From: an uncultured Bacteroides sp.
Lineage (GTDB): Bacteria > Bacteroidota > Bacteroidia > Bacteroidales > Bacteroidaceae
Direction of reading: 5' to 3'
NCBI RefSeq assembly: GCF_963678425.1
Contig: NZ_OY782854.1
Span: 792,478 to 856,477 of the forward strand
DNA length: 64,000 nucleotides
Part shown: positions 25,666-35,505 of the stretch, in pieces
Numbering within the stretch: the first letter of the stretch is position 1
Layout of the letters: each line of letters begins with the position of its first letter
The notes under the pieces: generated by a model
Database searches by the model: none
What the model was told of the DNA's origin: nothing
What the model saw: only the letters and a program-made list of their open reading frames with translations
Program-made: the position numbers and the translations under genes

Positions 25666-27681
25666 TTATAACATTGCCTTAACCTGATTGTACACGTTCT
25701 GAGCAGTGAAACCAAGTTTCTCGTCAAGGGTTTTGTAAGGAGCAGAGAATCCGAAAGATTCCAGACCAAATACCTTACCGTTGGCTCCGGCTAAACCTTC
25801 AAGGTTTACTGGAAGACCTGCGGTAAGACCAAATACTTTGGCTCCTGCCGGGATAATTGATTCCTGATATTCCTTGCTCTGGCTGCGGAACAATCCTTCA
25901 GACGGAACAGATACAATGCGAAGTTTAACACCATCCTTGCGAAGCAATTCTGCACCGGCAACAAGTGTTGAAACTTCAGAACCTGAAGCGATAAGAACTA
26001 CATCCGGATTCTGATCAGCTCCGGCTACAATATATGCACCCTTTGCAGTATCAGCATAGTTTGTTCCTGCAGGAAGATTGGCAATATTCTGACGGGAGAA
26101 AATCAATCCTGTAGGAGTTGATGTATTTTCCATAGCCAGTTTCCATGCTTCTGTAGTTTCTTCTGCATCAGCAGGACGAAGAACCAGCATTGAATTGTGT
26201 CCGCTGTGGTTTTTCAGTTTCTCCATCAAACGGATCTGAGCTTCTTGTTCAACCGGTTCGTGAGTAGGTCCGTCTTCACCTACACGGAAAGCATCGTGTG
26301 TCCAGATGAACTTCACGGGAACTTCCATCAGGGCAGCCATACGTACAGCCGGTTTCATGTAGTCAGAGAATACAAAGAATGTTCCGCAAGCTGGAATAAC
26401 ACCACCGTGAAGAGCCATACCGATGCAAACACATGCCATAGTTAACTCAGCAACACCTGCCTGTAGGAAAGCACCACTGAAATCGTCTTTTGTAAAGGCG
26501 TGAGTTTTTTTTAGGAATCCGTCAGTCTTATCAGAGTTGGATAAGTCGGCAGAAGCGCAGATCATATTTTCTACCTGAGTAGCCAGTGCACCAAGAACTG
26601 TAGCAGAAGCGCCACGTGTAGCGTCGTTTGCTTTTTGCTTGATACCTGCCCAGTCTACTTTAGGAGCTTTGCCAGAGAAGAATACTTCCAGTTTGGCTGC
26701 AAGTTCAGGATTCGCTTTTGCCCATTCTGCCTTAGCAGCCTGTTTGGCAGCAACGATCTTTTTCAGTTCGGCAGCACGTTTGGCATAAAGTTCTGCAACT
26801 TCAGGGAATATTTTGAAGGCGTCTGCAGGATCACCTCCCAGGTTTTTAATAGTTTCATCGTAACAAGCACCGCTGGCACTCAATGGCTGGCCATGAGTAG
26901 AACATTTGCGCTCAAAGCTTTCGTGATTGGCTGTAACGGCGCCTTTACCCATAATGGTTTTACCAATGATAATGGTAGGACGTTCTTTTTCTGCTTTGGC
27001 AGCAGTAAGAGCCTTACGGATTTCATCGGGATCATTGCCATTGATTTTAATGACATTCCAGTTCCATGCTTCGTATTTCTTTGCAGCGTCTTCGCTGGTT
27101 ACGGCACTGGTTCCTGTGGAAAGTTGAATATCATTGGAATCGTAGAACATAATCAGGTTGTCGAGTCCCAAGTGTCCGGCCAGACGACCTGCGCCCTGAG
27201 AAATTTCTTCCTGAACACCTCCGTCGGAGATGAATGTGTAGATGGTTTGTCCCATCACTTCACCGAAGCGGGCTTTCAGAAATTTGGCAGCGATAGCGGC
27301 ACCAACAGCGTATGCATGACCTTGTCCAAGAGGACCGGAAGTATTCTCTACTCCACGCATGATATCTACTTCAGGATGGCCCGGAGTAGGACTTCCCCAT
27401 TGACGGAATTGTGATAATTCATCCAGTGTATATTTACCTGTCAGAGCTAAGATAGAATACAACATGGGAGACATGTGTCCGGGATCAAGAAAGAAGCGGT
27501 CACGACCTTCCCAACGAGGGTTTTCTGGATCATATTCAAGAAACTCGGAGAAAAGTACGTTTATAAAGTCTGCACCTCCCATGGCACCTCCCGGGTGTCC
27601 GGAATTTGCTTTTTCTACCATAGAAGCTGCTAAAATTCGCACATTATTTGCGGCGCGATTCATTAGTTTACTATCGTTCAT
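25666..27681 (-). CDS. tkt: Transketolase
   Basis: A 671-residue thiamine-diphosphate transketolase of normal length. The N-terminal pyrophosphate-binding half shows ANSGHPGGAMGGADF, GHMSPMLYS and SDGGVQEEISQGAGR. The central pyrimidine-binding half shows GMALHGGVIPACGTFFVFSD and HDAFRVGEDGPTHEPVEQ. The C-terminal domain has LIASGSEVSTLV. It transfers two-carbon units between pentose and other sugar phosphates and is the enzyme that moves arabinose-derived xylulose 5-phosphate onward. The GDG motif appears as SDGG, a variation common in this subfamily. It has its own promoter-like element upstream and is separated from the symporter gene by a terminator. Confidence 0.96.
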   Translation of the reverse strand: MNDSKLMNRAANNVRILAASMVEKANSGHPGGAMGGADFINVLFSEFLEYDPENPRWEGRDRFFLDPGHMSPMLYSILALTGKYTLDELSQFRQWGSPTPGHPEVDIMRGVENTSGPLGQGHAYAVGAAIAAKFLKARFGEVMGQTIYTFISDGGVQEEISQGAGRLAGHLGLDNLIMFYDSNDIQLSTGTSAVTSEDAAKKYEAWNWNVIKINGNDPDEIRKALTAAKAEKERPTIIIGKTIMGKGAVTANHESFERKCSTHGQPLSASGACYDETIKNLGGDPADAFKIFPEVAELYAKRAAELKKIVAAKQAAKAEWAKANPELAAKLEVFFSGKAPKVDWAGIKQKANDATRGASATVLGALATQVENMICASADLSNSDKTDGFLKKTHAFTKDDFSGAFLQAGVAELTMACVCIGMALHGGVIPACGTFFVFSDYMKPAVRMAALMEVPVKFIWTHDAFRVGEDGPTHEPVEQEAQIRLMEKLKNHSGHNSMLVLRPADAEETTEAWKLAMENTSTPTGLIFSRQNIANLPAGTNYADTAKGAYIVAGADQNPDVVLIASGSEVSTLVAGAELLRKDGVKLRIVSVPSEGLFRSQSKEYQESIIPAGAKVFGLTAGLPVNLEGLAGANGKVFGLESFGFSAPYKTLDEKLGFTAQNVYNQVKAML

Positions 27682-27706
27682 AACTATAGATTCATTAAGT
27701 TTTTCG

Positions 27707-27714
27707 CAAAGATA
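27707..27714 (-). promoter_or_regulatory. Bacteroides-type -7 element for tkt-rpiB
   Basis: On the minus strand the sequence reads TATCTTTG, a match to the TAnnTTTG -7 consensus of Bacteroides, 26 bases upstream of the transketolase ATG. A good TTTG -33 box is not obvious, so this is a candidate. Confidence 0.6.
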
Positions 27715-27782
27715 ATAGTTTGTTACTAATTATCTGTTAGAAAAGAGTGTTTTTTTATTATAATCAGTGCAATTTTAGACAA

Positions 27783-27857
27783 AAAAAGAAAGAGACTATT
27801 TCGAAATAATTTTACTTATTGTATTATAAAATCAATTTTGAAATAGCCTCTTTTAAA
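27783..27857 (-). terminator. Terminator after the arabinose operon
   Basis: Near-perfect arms (AAGAGACTATTTC with GAAATAGCCTCTT, one mismatch) bracket a long AT-rich loop. On the minus strand the stem is followed by a T-rich run (complement of the A7 at 27781-27787). It lies 20-95 bases downstream of the symporter stop and so would close the galM-ara operon before tkt. Confidence 0.65.
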
Positions 27858-27876
27858 AATTTTTCAATCTATCTGA

Positions 27877-29514
27877 TTACCAGAAATAGATGTAAAATGC
27901 TACACAGATACCAACCACTGCAACTGATGTGATGATATCAATTGTGCTCCAGCTTGCACGTGTTTCTGCAATTTGTTCAGATCCTTGAGTAAAGTAAGTG
28001 ATACCTTTTAGTTGATCTTCAGTAGCCTTCGGCGTGAAGTAGCTGATGATGAACATAACACACATTGTGAACAGGAACAGGAAGATACAGAAGTATAACC
28101 AGTTAATTGCTACAATTTGTCCAAGGAAGCTATCTGCAGGTATACTGCTGGAGAATACCAACAGACACAGGCGCATCATACCTACAATAAATCCAACCAA
28201 TAATCCCCATTCTCCAGCCTTTGGAGTGATTCTCTTGTTGAATACTCCAAGTACGAATACAGCTGCAATTGCTGGTGCAATAAGTGATTGTACATTCTGA
28301 AGGTATTCATAAAGAACGCTACCCAAACCTCTCATGATAGGAATCCAGATCAATCCTAAGAATACTACTGTGATAGTTGCTAAACGTCCTACCCATACAA
28401 GACGTTTTTCGCTTGCTTTTGGATGTTTTGGTTTATAGAAGTCAATAGTAAACAGAGTTGCTGATGAATTAAAGTGAGCAGCCAAAGATGTTACCAACGC
28501 AGCAATAAAACCTACAGTAACAAGTCCTTTGATACCCATTGGCAATAGATTAAGAACCATACTACCAAATGCTTTGTCATTGCTGTCGAAATTAAATCCG
28601 TCTACTCCTTTAGCTTTTAATGCTGCAGCAATCATACCAGGGATAAGGAACATAAATACAGGTAATATTTTTAAGAAACCTGCAAAAATGGTACCTCTAC
28701 GTGCATTCTTTAAATCTTTTGCAGCAAGAACCCGTTGTACAATGTGTTGGTCAGTACACCAGTACCAGAATCCGATGATGGCTGCACCAAAGATTACTCC
28801 TACACCCGGGAACTTTGCAAACAAAGGATCCGAAGGGTCAGAGTGAATAAGGTGACGGTTTTCACCAATGTATAGCAATGTTTGGTGCCATCCTTCAAGA
28901 ATACCACCTCCACCGATTTTCAGCAGACCCAGAGCTAAGATAGTCAAGGAACCTACAATCAGGATAGGAGTTTGTACAACAGAGATCACCATGATTCCCT
29001 TCATACCTCCCAATACACTGAATATACCAGTAAGAAGAACAAGGCCGATGGCTCCGTACCAGAAATCTATTCCAAGAATGGTCTGTAGAAAGATACCTCC
29101 GGTGTAAGCTGTTACAGATACCTTAGTAAGAATGTAACTGATAAGAGTGATAATGGACAAGGTTGAACTTGCGTTTCGGTTAAATCGTCTTGATAAGAAT
29201 TCAGGCATGGTAAATACCTTACTGTGCGCATAAAACGGAACGAAAACCCATCCAAGGATAAGAATCATCCAGCCTTGCATTTCCCAGTGTGCCATAGCCA
29301 TACCGCTTTGTGCTCCGGCTCCGGCTAAACCAACCAGGTGTTCTGAACCGATATTGGCAGCAAAGATTGCAGCACCGACAGTTATCCAGGTTTCACTACG
29401 TCCTGAAAGGAAGAAATCGCTGGTGTTGCCTGTCTTATTTCTCATAACCCAAACGCAAATACCGATAAGGGCTACAATAAATAATGAAATAATAATCCAA
29501 TCTAATAATCCCAT
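27877..29514 (-). CDS. Sodium/solute symporter (SSS), probable arabinose transporter
   Basis: A 545-residue inner-membrane protein with about 14 membrane spans and the SSS-family patterns GSEHLVGLAGAGAQSGMA near residue 55 and FWYWCTDQHIVQRVLAAKDL near 245. The SSS family (SglT-like) couples sodium entry to sugar uptake. It is the last gene of the galM-araR-araD-araA-araB operon, 30 bases after araB, and known Bacteroides arabinose loci carry an SSS gene. I therefore infer L-arabinose or a related pentose as substrate, though galactose cannot be excluded from sequence. Confidence 0.88.
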   Translation of the reverse strand: MGLLDWIIISLFIVALIGICVWVMRNKTGNTSDFFLSGRSETWITVGAAIFAANIGSEHLVGLAGAGAQSGMAMAHWEMQGWMILILGWVFVPFYAHSKVFTMPEFLSRRFNRNASSTLSIITLISYILTKVSVTAYTGGIFLQTILGIDFWYGAIGLVLLTGIFSVLGGMKGIMVISVVQTPILIVGSLTILALGLLKIGGGGILEGWHQTLLYIGENRHLIHSDPSDPLFAKFPGVGVIFGAAIIGFWYWCTDQHIVQRVLAAKDLKNARRGTIFAGFLKILPVFMFLIPGMIAAALKAKGVDGFNFDSNDKAFGSMVLNLLPMGIKGLVTVGFIAALVTSLAAHFNSSATLFTIDFYKPKHPKASEKRLVWVGRLATITVVFLGLIWIPIMRGLGSVLYEYLQNVQSLIAPAIAAVFVLGVFNKRITPKAGEWGLLVGFIVGMMRLCLLVFSSSIPADSFLGQIVAINWLYFCIFLFLFTMCVMFIISYFTPKATEDQLKGITYFTQGSEQIAETRASWSTIDIITSVAVVGICVAFYIYFW

Positions 29515-29544
29515 AATATTAGTTATATAAATTTCAAATGTTTA

Positions 29545-31215
29545 TTATAAAAGTTCTTTTTCTGTAAAATCTCCTAGTTTTGTATACTTCTCGTATAATG
29601 AAAGATAGATCTTGTGAGCTTCCTCATCTGGATAATATTCTGATGCGAATCCTTTGCCCATAGCTTTTTGTGCATCTTCTACCTTTGCATGTACGCCGGC
29701 AGCTACTGCTGCAAACATGGATGCTCCGAGGGCACAAGCCTGCTCTGATTTGGCTACCTTGATTGGCATTCCTAAAACATTAGACAGGGTTTGCATTACA
29801 AATGGGGATTTCAGGGATATTCCTCCGATTGCGATTACCTGGTTGATCTCAATATCATTTTCAATAAAACGGTCTACAATGGCTTTTGAACCAAAAGCTG
29901 TGGCTTCTACCAATGCACGGAAAATAAGAGGAGCAGTGCTTCCTAATGTAAGTCCGGCTATTGTTCCGTGAAGTAACTGATTGGCATCCGGTGTACGACG
30001 GCCATTCATCCAGTCGGTAGCAATAAGTGTGCTTTCACTGAGTGGAATTAGCTCTGCTTCTTTTGTCAGAGCAGGTATGATTTTGTCGCACGCTTCTTCA
30101 ACCAGCTTTTCTTTGGTTGCTTCATCCAAAAGGGATGTGGTTCCGATAATTTGTCTGATTGGGAATTCCAATACTCTTTTAAACCATGCATAGATATCTC
30201 CGAAAGCTGACTGTCCGGCTTCAAGGCCTACGTATCCCGGGATCACAGAACCGTCAACTTGTCCGCAAATACCATTTACTAGTTTATCACCCATTTCTTC
30301 ATAGGAAGAAACCATGATGTCGCAAGTAGAAGTACCAATTACACGAACAATGGTCTTAGGGGTAACACCGGCGCCTACAGCTCCCATGTGGCAGTCGAAA
30401 GCTCCGCCTGCAACAACTACATTGGTTGTTAAACCAAGTCTTGATGCCCATTCTTCAGTCAGATTACCCACAACTTTGTCTGCTGTATAGGTGTCTGTGA
30501 ATAGTCTTTCTCTTAATCCGGCTAATACAGGGTCAAGTGCAACAAGGAATTCCTCTGAAGGAAGTCCGCCCCACACTTCACTCCACATAGCTTTGTGTCC
30601 GCAGGCACAACGACTACGCACAATATCAGATGATTTTGATACTCCTGTAAGAATTGCCGGCATCCATTCGCAGTGCTCAACAATAGAGTAAGCAGCTTTG
30701 CGCACCGCTTCATCTTCGCGAAGTACATGAAGTGCCTTTGCCCAGAACCATTCTGATGAATAGATTCCTCCTTCGTAAGCAGAGTAATCTATGTCCCATT
30801 TTGCACAAAGCTCATTGATCTCTGCTGCTTCATTGATTGCTGTATGGTCTTTCCACAATACAAACATTGCGTTGGGATTTTCAGCAAATTCAGGATGAAG
30901 TGATAATGGAACACCTGCTTTATCAGTAAATACAGGGGTGCTACCAGTGGTATCAAAAGCAATACCTACAACGTTCTCAGCTGTTCCAGCCGGACATTTT
31001 GCCAATGATTCCTTTACGGTAGCTTCCAATACTTCGATATAATCTAATGGATGCTGACGATATTGATTCTTGGAAGGATTGCAATACTTCCCCGCTTTCC
31101 AGCGAGGATAGTATTTTACAGATGTAGCTATTTCTTCACCAGTCAGTGCATTTACAATGACAGCACGTGCAGAGTCGCTACCGTAGTCTAAACCGATTAC
31201 ATATTTATTTGCCAT
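29545..31215 (-). CDS. araB: L-ribulokinase
   Basis: A 556-residue FGGY-family kinase phosphorylating L-ribulose to L-ribulose 5-phosphate. Family marks are the N-terminal phosphate-binding GLDYGSDSARAVIVN, GIAFDTTGSTP, the central VVAGGAFDCHMGAVGAGVTP and the C-terminal signature region NGRRTPDANQLLHGTIAG. The usual ribulokinase length is 530-570, so it is complete. It is separated by only 2 bases from the araA stop and 30 from the symporter, consistent with one operon. Substrate assignment rests on the araA/araD context, since FGGY members vary. Confidence 0.95.
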   Translation of the reverse strand: MANKYVIGLDYGSDSARAVIVNALTGEEIATSVKYYPRWKAGKYCNPSKNQYRQHPLDYIEVLEATVKESLAKCPAGTAENVVGIAFDTTGSTPVFTDKAGVPLSLHPEFAENPNAMFVLWKDHTAINEAAEINELCAKWDIDYSAYEGGIYSSEWFWAKALHVLREDEAVRKAAYSIVEHCEWMPAILTGVSKSSDIVRSRCACGHKAMWSEVWGGLPSEEFLVALDPVLAGLRERLFTDTYTADKVVGNLTEEWASRLGLTTNVVVAGGAFDCHMGAVGAGVTPKTIVRVIGTSTCDIMVSSYEEMGDKLVNGICGQVDGSVIPGYVGLEAGQSAFGDIYAWFKRVLEFPIRQIIGTTSLLDEATKEKLVEEACDKIIPALTKEAELIPLSESTLIATDWMNGRRTPDANQLLHGTIAGLTLGSTAPLIFRALVEATAFGSKAIVDRFIENDIEINQVIAIGGISLKSPFVMQTLSNVLGMPIKVAKSEQACALGASMFAAVAAGVHAKVEDAQKAMGKGFASEYYPDEEAHKIYLSLYEKYTKLGDFTEKELL

Positions 31216-31217
31216 AA

Positions 31218-32720
31218 TTACATCAAAGCTTTATTTAGCATATAATAAACATCATTTGTGCGTAGCTCTTTCTTGAAGTTGCTGATAGTGGTATCCTTAT
31301 CGATAACAATCATTTCAATGCCTGCCATTTCAGCGTAGTCTTCCAGATATTCCTGGGTAAGAGCGAAAGAGAAACTTGTGTGGTGTGTTCCACCTGCAAG
31401 AATCCATGCTGCAGCACCTACTTCAAAGCTTGGCTGAGGAATCCAGAGTGCAGAAGCAACAGGAAGTTTAGGAAGTGGCTTAGATTTGATAACATCTACC
31501 TGATTTACAATCATACGGAAGCGGTTACCCATATCTACTACTGTAGCAGCAACTCCGGTTCCTTCGTGAGTAGTGAATACCAGACGAGCAGGATCTGCTT
31601 TGCCACCGATACCTAATGGATGAACTTCAAGTTTTGGTTTTGCATCAGCAATAAGAGGACAAACTTCCAACATATGTGCCTGAAGAATAGCGCTCTTTTC
31701 TCCGTCGAAGTTTAGAGTGTAATCTTCAAGGAAGGAAGCGCCACCTTCTAATCCCTGACCCATGAACCACATGGTGCGGTACAAAGCAGCGGTTTTCCAG
31801 TCACCTTCAGCTCCGAAACCATAACCTTCGGCCATTAAGCGTTGAGAAGCAAGACCTGGAAGTTGGTTCATTCCGTGCAATGCATCAAAGTTTGTTGTGA
31901 ATCCTTTAGCGCCTTTTGCTTTTAAGAATTTGCGAAGAGCCAGTTCTCCACGAGCTGCTTCAACAACTTGTTTGCGGTCTTTTCCACCTTCTTTTACGTT
32001 ATCAGCTAATGTATATTCTTTTTCGTATGTCTTAACCAGTTCTGCGATTTCAGCATCAGTTACTGTATCCTGAACTGCTACGAGGTCGCCGATAGGATAG
32101 TAATCAACATGATAACCAAGACGAAGTTCAGCTTCTACCTTGTCACCATCTGTTACAGCAACATTGTTCATGTTGTCACCAAAACGAACGATCAACATAT
32201 CCTGTGCATCAGCCCAGGCTGCAGCAACGCGCATCCAGACTGCAATCTTTGCATGTGCTTTTGCATCTTGCCAGTGACCAACAACAACTTTGCGGTTTTT
32301 ACGCATACGAGAAACCATGAAGCCAAATTCACGGTCTCCGTGAGCAGACTGGTTCAGGTTCATGAAGTCCATGTCCATTTCGTTCCATGGAATTTCTTTG
32401 TTGAATTGTGTATGGAAGTGAAGAAGAGGTTTCTTTAATTCCTGTAATCCGTGGATCCACATTTTTGCAGGAGAGAAAGTATGCATCCAGGTGATGATAC
32501 CGATACATTTAGCATCATTATTCGCTGCTCTGAAAGTAGATGTCACCTCTGCTGCAGAGTTAACGGTTCCTTTATATACCACTTTAACAGGAAGGTTTCC
32601 TGATTGGTTCAATCCTTTAACAATTTCGTTAGAGTGTGCGTCAACTGCGATTACTGCGTCACCTCCGTACAGAAGCTGAGCTCCTGTGACAAACCATACT
32701 TCAAAATCTTGAAATGCCAT
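31218..32720 (-). CDS. araA: L-arabinose isomerase
   Basis: A 500-residue enzyme converting L-arabinose to L-ribulose. The N-terminus VWFVTGAQLLYGGDAV is characteristic. The metal-binding residues are recognisable as the acid in YGFGAEGDWKTAAL, the acid in GASFLEDYTLNF, and the histidines in LQAHMLEVCP and GGTHHTSFSF. Full length for the family. It lies between araD and araB, 39 bases after araD. It works in the cytoplasm with Mn2+. Confidence 0.97.
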   Translation of the reverse strand: MAFQDFEVWFVTGAQLLYGGDAVIAVDAHSNEIVKGLNQSGNLPVKVVYKGTVNSAAEVTSTFRAANNDAKCIGIITWMHTFSPAKMWIHGLQELKKPLLHFHTQFNKEIPWNEMDMDFMNLNQSAHGDREFGFMVSRMRKNRKVVVGHWQDAKAHAKIAVWMRVAAAWADAQDMLIVRFGDNMNNVAVTDGDKVEAELRLGYHVDYYPIGDLVAVQDTVTDAEIAELVKTYEKEYTLADNVKEGGKDRKQVVEAARGELALRKFLKAKGAKGFTTNFDALHGMNQLPGLASQRLMAEGYGFGAEGDWKTAALYRTMWFMGQGLEGGASFLEDYTLNFDGEKSAILQAHMLEVCPLIADAKPKLEVHPLGIGGKADPARLVFTTHEGTGVAATVVDMGNRFRMIVNQVDVIKSKPLPKLPVASALWIPQPSFEVGAAAWILAGGTHHTSFSFALTQEYLEDYAEMAGIEMIVIDKDTTISNFKKELRTNDVYYMLNKALM

Positions 32721-32759
32721 AATTATAAATTTTAAGAGTTAATGTGTTAATTTATTGAT

Positions 32760-33443
32760 CTATTGTCCGTAATATGCGTTTGGGCCATGTTTACGGTAAA
32801 AATGTTTTTTAATTAAATGCGGGTTCATAGTCAGGTTTGGATTCGCTGAAAAAGCGATGGAAGCCATTTTGGCTACCTGCTCCATTACCACTGCATTGTG
32901 AACAGCCTCGTCTGCATTCTTTCCCCATGAAAAAGGTCCGTGATTCTTTACCAGAACACCGGGAACATAATTGGGGTTAAGTCCGGCAAACCGTGCAACG
33001 ATAACATTGCCTGTTTCCTTTTCGTATTCACCTTCTACTTCTGCCTGAGTCATATCTGCTGTGCAAGGTATGGCATCACTGAAATAATCGGCATGAGTAG
33101 TTCCTATACTTGGAATGTCCAGTCCGGCCTGTGCCCATGCTGTTGCATATGTAGAGTGAGTATGTACTACGCCACCGATTTCCGGGAAAGCTTTGTATAG
33201 AACCAGGTGGGTTGGAGTGTCTGATGATGGTTTTAATTTTCCTTCTATCACTTTCCCGTCCAGATTAACTACTACCATATCTTCCGCTTTCATCTCATCA
33301 TAAGATACGCCGGATGGCTTTATTACCACTAATCCGCTTTCACGGTCAATGGCACTTACATTACCCCAGGTAAATATTACCAATCCATGTTTTACTAAAT
33401 CGAGATTGGCATGGAATACTTTTTCTTTTAATGCTTCTAACAT
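32760..33443 (-). CDS. araD: L-ribulose-5-phosphate 4-epimerase
   Basis: A 227-residue class II aldolase-fold enzyme giving D-xylulose 5-phosphate. I start it at ATG 33443 ([20 protein letters not shown]), the family start; the frame stays open 24 codons further up, inside the end of araR. The zinc ligands are in [16 protein letters not shown] and [13 protein letters not shown], and the substrate region is [12 protein letters not shown]. It starts 7 bases downstream of the araR stop. Its product goes to transketolase, encoded a few genes on. Confidence 0.95.
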   Translation of the reverse strand: MLEALKEKVFHANLDLVKHGLVIFTWGNVSAIDRESGLVVIKPSGVSYDEMKAEDMVVVNLDGKVIEGKLKPSSDTPTHLVLYKAFPEIGGVVHTHSTYATAWAQAGLDIPSIGTTHADYFSDAIPCTADMTQAEVEGEYEKETGNVIVARFAGLNPNYVPGVLVKNHGPFSWGKNADEAVHNAVVMEQVAKMASIAFSANPNLTMNPHLIKKHFYRKHGPNAYYGQ

Positions 33444-33450
33444 ATTTCTA

Positions 33451-34128
33451 TTACAACTTAAATTTTGGATCTTTTTTGTAGCTCTTATTATTAAACTTAT
33501 ACAAGAATGCTCCACGTTTAGATCCTGATTTATCTATTTTATCTGTTTTTTCAATATAGTCCATATCCGCTATTCGTTTACGGAAATTACGTTTGTCCAC
33601 CGGCTCTCCATAAATGGCTTCGTATAGCTGTTGCAACTGCGGGAGTGTAAATAATTCTGGCAAAAGATTAAAACCTATTGGTTCAATAGATGCTTTTCTC
33701 CTCATGATGTCACGGGCTTTGGTAACCATGTTCTGATGGTCGAAAATAAGTGGAGGAAGCTCGTCTATTTTTACCCAATGGGCATTGTGCTTTTGCACTA
33801 TTTCATGGTCATTTTCATTGATGTTAATCAGTGCATAATAAGCCGCAGATAAAACCCTTTCTCCCGGATCACGATTTACTTCTCCAAAAACACCTACTTG
33901 TTCCATATAGACTTTCTCTAATCCGGTGAGGTCACGCAGAACTCTGCTGGCTGCTTCGTCGATGCTCTCGTCATTTTTCAGGAATCCCCCCATAAGAGAC
34001 CATTCTCCTTTTGCTGGTTCAAAATCTCGTTTAAGTAACAGTAGTTTTAGTTCACCTTCACGAAAACCAAATATGATACAGTCTACTGCTACGTAAAATC
34101 GATCTTTGTTTTTATAAAAGGAATTCAT
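33451..34128 (-). CDS. araR: AraR, Nudix-type arabinose regulator
   Basis: A 225-residue transcription factor with an N-terminal Nudix domain (about 1-145) and a C-terminal winged helix ([36 protein letters not shown]). The Nudix box is degenerate: in [20 protein letters not shown] the acidic residues of the canonical REUxEE core are mostly gone, as expected for a ligand sensor that no longer hydrolyses substrate. This matches the AraR type described for Bacteroides thetaiotaomicron, where arabinose relieves repression. It lies inside the operon it should regulate, 28 bases after galM. Confidence 0.9.
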   Translation of the reverse strand: MNSFYKNKDRFYVAVDCIIFGFREGELKLLLLKRDFEPAKGEWSLMGGFLKNDESIDEAASRVLRDLTGLEKVYMEQVGVFGEVNRDPGERVLSAAYYALININENDHEIVQKHNAHWVKIDELPPLIFDHQNMVTKARDIMRRKASIEPIGFNLLPELFTLPQLQQLYEAIYGEPVDKRNFRKRIADMDYIEKTDKIDKSGSKRGAFLYKFNNKSYKKDPKFKL

Positions 34129-34155
34129 ATCTTTTTCCAGAATGCTGTGTTTTTA

Positions 34156-35292
34156 TTATTTCTTTACTGAGAATTTGAAAATGCAATGACTGTTATAGGT
34201 CTTTCCCGGTTCAAGGGTTGTTGATGGCCAGCTTGCTTTGTTGGGGCTGTCAGGATAGTGTTGTGTTTCCAGACAAACTGAAGCTCGTTTGTTATAAGCA
34301 ATGTTCTTTTTGCCTTTTACTGTTCCATTCAGGAAATTGCCGGTATACACCTGAATACCTGGTTCGTTTGTATAAACATCTAATTGAATGCCGCTCACTG
34401 GTGAATAAAGAGTTGCTGCCACTGCCTTTATATCGTTTTTAGTGTTCAGTACCCAGTTGTGATCGTATCCGTTTCCATATTTTAGTTGGATGAAACTTGA
34501 ATCATTGATTTCTTTTCCAATTTGTTTTGAAGCAGTGAAGTCCATTGGGGTACCTTTAACCTTAAGTATTTCTCCTGTTGTCATAAAAGTACTGTCTACA
34601 GGGGTGAACTGGTCTGCATTGACATAAAGCATGTGATTTGTTGCTTCTTTGGAAGGATCTCCTGATAAGTTAAAGTAAGAGTGATTAGTCATATTGATAA
34701 TCGTCTTTTTATCAGTTGTTGCTTCATAGTTAATATCAATGGCGTTATCATCTGTTAACTTGTAAGTAACCTTGGCTACAACATTTCCGGGGAAATTAGA
34801 ATCTCCGTCGGGAGAGTTCATGATGAGTTCTAATGTAGTGTCATTAATCTTTTTAGCTTCATATACCTGATACTGCCATCCTTTTGGACCTCCATGCAGG
34901 CAATGTCCAAAGTTGTTTGTTGGTAGTTGGATGGTTTTTCCATCGAGTACAAATTTACCTTTGTTGATTCGGTTTGCATAACGACCGATTGAAGCTCCGA
35001 AATCACTCGGAATATTAACGTAGTTATTAATACTATCAAAGCCGAGTACTACATCCTGCATTTTTCCGTTTTTGTCCGGAACCATAATAGAAACAATTCG
35101 TCCGCCGAAGTTAGTAATGCACACTTCCATTCCTGCCTTGTTTTTTAATACATACAGGCCTGTTTGTTTTCCATTTACTTTAGTCTGAAAATTGGTTGGA
35201 TTTAATCCTGAAAGGGTTAGTTCTTTTTGCTGGTTACTACATGAGGTGAGTATGCCTGCCATAATACTGCAAATCAAAAATAATTTTTTCAT
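34156..35292 (-). CDS. galM: Lipoprotein aldose 1-epimerase (mutarotase)
   Basis: A 378-residue galactose-mutarotase-fold protein with a lipobox (LTSC) after the start MKKLFLICSIMAGILTSC, so it should sit in the membrane facing the periplasm. I start it at ATG 35292; the frame also has a TTG at 35301. Family motifs are GRYANRINKGKFVLDG, NMTNHSYFNLSG, GNGYDHNW, EPGIQVYTGN and CLETQHYPDSPN. It speeds alpha/beta anomer exchange of galactose, glucose or arabinose. A second GalM without lipobox is at 38103. Being first in the arabinose operon suggests it prepares sugars before uptake. Confidence 0.92.
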   Translation of the reverse strand: MKKLFLICSIMAGILTSCSNQQKELTLSGLNPTNFQTKVNGKQTGLYVLKNKAGMEVCITNFGGRIVSIMVPDKNGKMQDVVLGFDSINNYVNIPSDFGASIGRYANRINKGKFVLDGKTIQLPTNNFGHCLHGGPKGWQYQVYEAKKINDTTLELIMNSPDGDSNFPGNVVAKVTYKLTDDNAIDINYEATTDKKTIINMTNHSYFNLSGDPSKEATNHMLYVNADQFTPVDSTFMTTGEILKVKGTPMDFTASKQIGKEINDSSFIQLKYGNGYDHNWVLNTKNDIKAVAATLYSPVSGIQLDVYTNEPGIQVYTGNFLNGTVKGKKNIAYNKRASVCLETQHYPDSPNKASWPSTTLEPGKTYNSHCIFKFSVKK

Positions 35293-35445
35293 GTCTTTCA
35301 ATAATTAAGGTGCATATTAATAATGTCCATTTATTTATTTTGGTGTAAAAGTAACACTTAAAAGTTTACGATGTTTCTTTTTATATATGTTGTTGAGCAT
35401 AAATAAGATAAAAAGTGTCTAAAAAACACTTATCTCAAGTTTACG

Positions 35446-35486
35446 GCATAAAAAAAGTGCAGTATTCATGGTGAATACTGCACTTT
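35446..35486 (-). terminator. Terminator of the galM-galP-galK operon
   Basis: On the minus strand, 15-bp perfect arms (AAAGTGCAGTATTCA and complement at 35454-35486) with a 3-base loop, followed by seven T's. It lies 20 bases downstream of the galK stop and separates that operon from galM-araR. Confidence 0.88.
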
Positions 35487-35505
35487 ATATATAAATTAGT
35501 TATAC

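Noticed and set aside
26635..27414. 259-codon plus-strand frame opposite transketolase
   Set aside because: Cys/Phe-rich translation with no domain, fully antisense to a clear enzyme.
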